From DASXTB01 sp036505615 (GTDB lineage Bacteria > Acidobacteriota > UBA6911 > JACQSX01), in NCBI GenBank assembly GCA_036505615.1, contig DASXTB010000074.1, positions 1 through 21,223 on the forward strand: a DNA stretch of 21,223 bases, in the 5' to 3' direction. The notes beneath the pieces are model-generated. The model made no database searches and was not told where the DNA came from. It was given only the letters and a program-made list of their open reading frames with translations. Below are positions 21,194 to 21,223 of this stretch, piece after piece. A program made the position numbers and the translations under genes. Position 1 is the stretch's first letter, and each line of letters begins with the position of its first letter.

Positions 21194-21223
21194 CTACCTT
21201 CATGTTAATTTCTTTACATATTC

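Overview
The window looks like a soil Acidobacteriota chromosome (Terriglobia-like). This is an inference from gene content (an S9B dipeptidyl peptidase, an 'SLHPLY' lipoprotein, an HU/IHF–MerR pair, DUF2089 plus SHOCT-like genes, YpdA) and from the very repeat-rich intergenic DNA. There is no rRNA or other strong taxonomic marker. I see no phage, transposase, CRISPR array or plasmid genes; the genes are ordinary chromosomal ones.

Layout. 1-2051: a large opposed repeat array, a saccharopine-dehydrogenase-like oxidoreductase, and hairpin-rich DNA. 2052-5014 (+): a secreted DPP-IV-like peptidase, a small lipoprotein and a 72-residue coiled-coil protein. 5393-7449 (-): a compact operon of zinc-ribbon protein, four-helix membrane protein and an atypical radical SAM enzyme, divergent from a beta-CASP metallo-beta-lactamase-fold nuclease (7611-8981, +). 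9348-10231 (-): tRNA-Pro(CGG), acylphosphatase and adenine phosphoribosyltransferase behind one good promoter. 10509-11420 (-): a BtuF-like cobalamin-binding protein. 11624-11700: tRNA-Pro(GGG). 11997-12883 (-): a DUF2089 regulator coupled to a SHOCT-like protein, with repeated operator-like sites in the promoter. 13690-15127 (-): an HU/IHF, MerR, hemerythrin operon. 15528-18355 (-): the GTPases Der and HflX. 18657-19652 (-): a YpdA-family flavoprotein. 20041-20117: tRNA-Val(CAC). 20217-20984 (+): a secreted phosphodiester glycosidase-like protein.

The most unusual content is between the genes. First, there are many tandem arrays of 7-nt units (one of 8 nt), each locus with its own unit sequence. 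Most occur as an array followed by its reverse complement across a short spacer, sometimes nested. They abut or enter gene ends: about 74 C-terminal residues of Der and about 12 of HflX are encoded by array DNA. Second, four copies of a multi-hairpin element of about 140 bp (R1-R4) share a fixed order of stems, while the stem sequences differ in a compensatory way. Together they suggest an active short-repeat and inverted-repeat process shaping intergenic DNA and the ends of essential proteins. The chemically most open genes are the radical SAM, membrane and zinc-ribbon trio.
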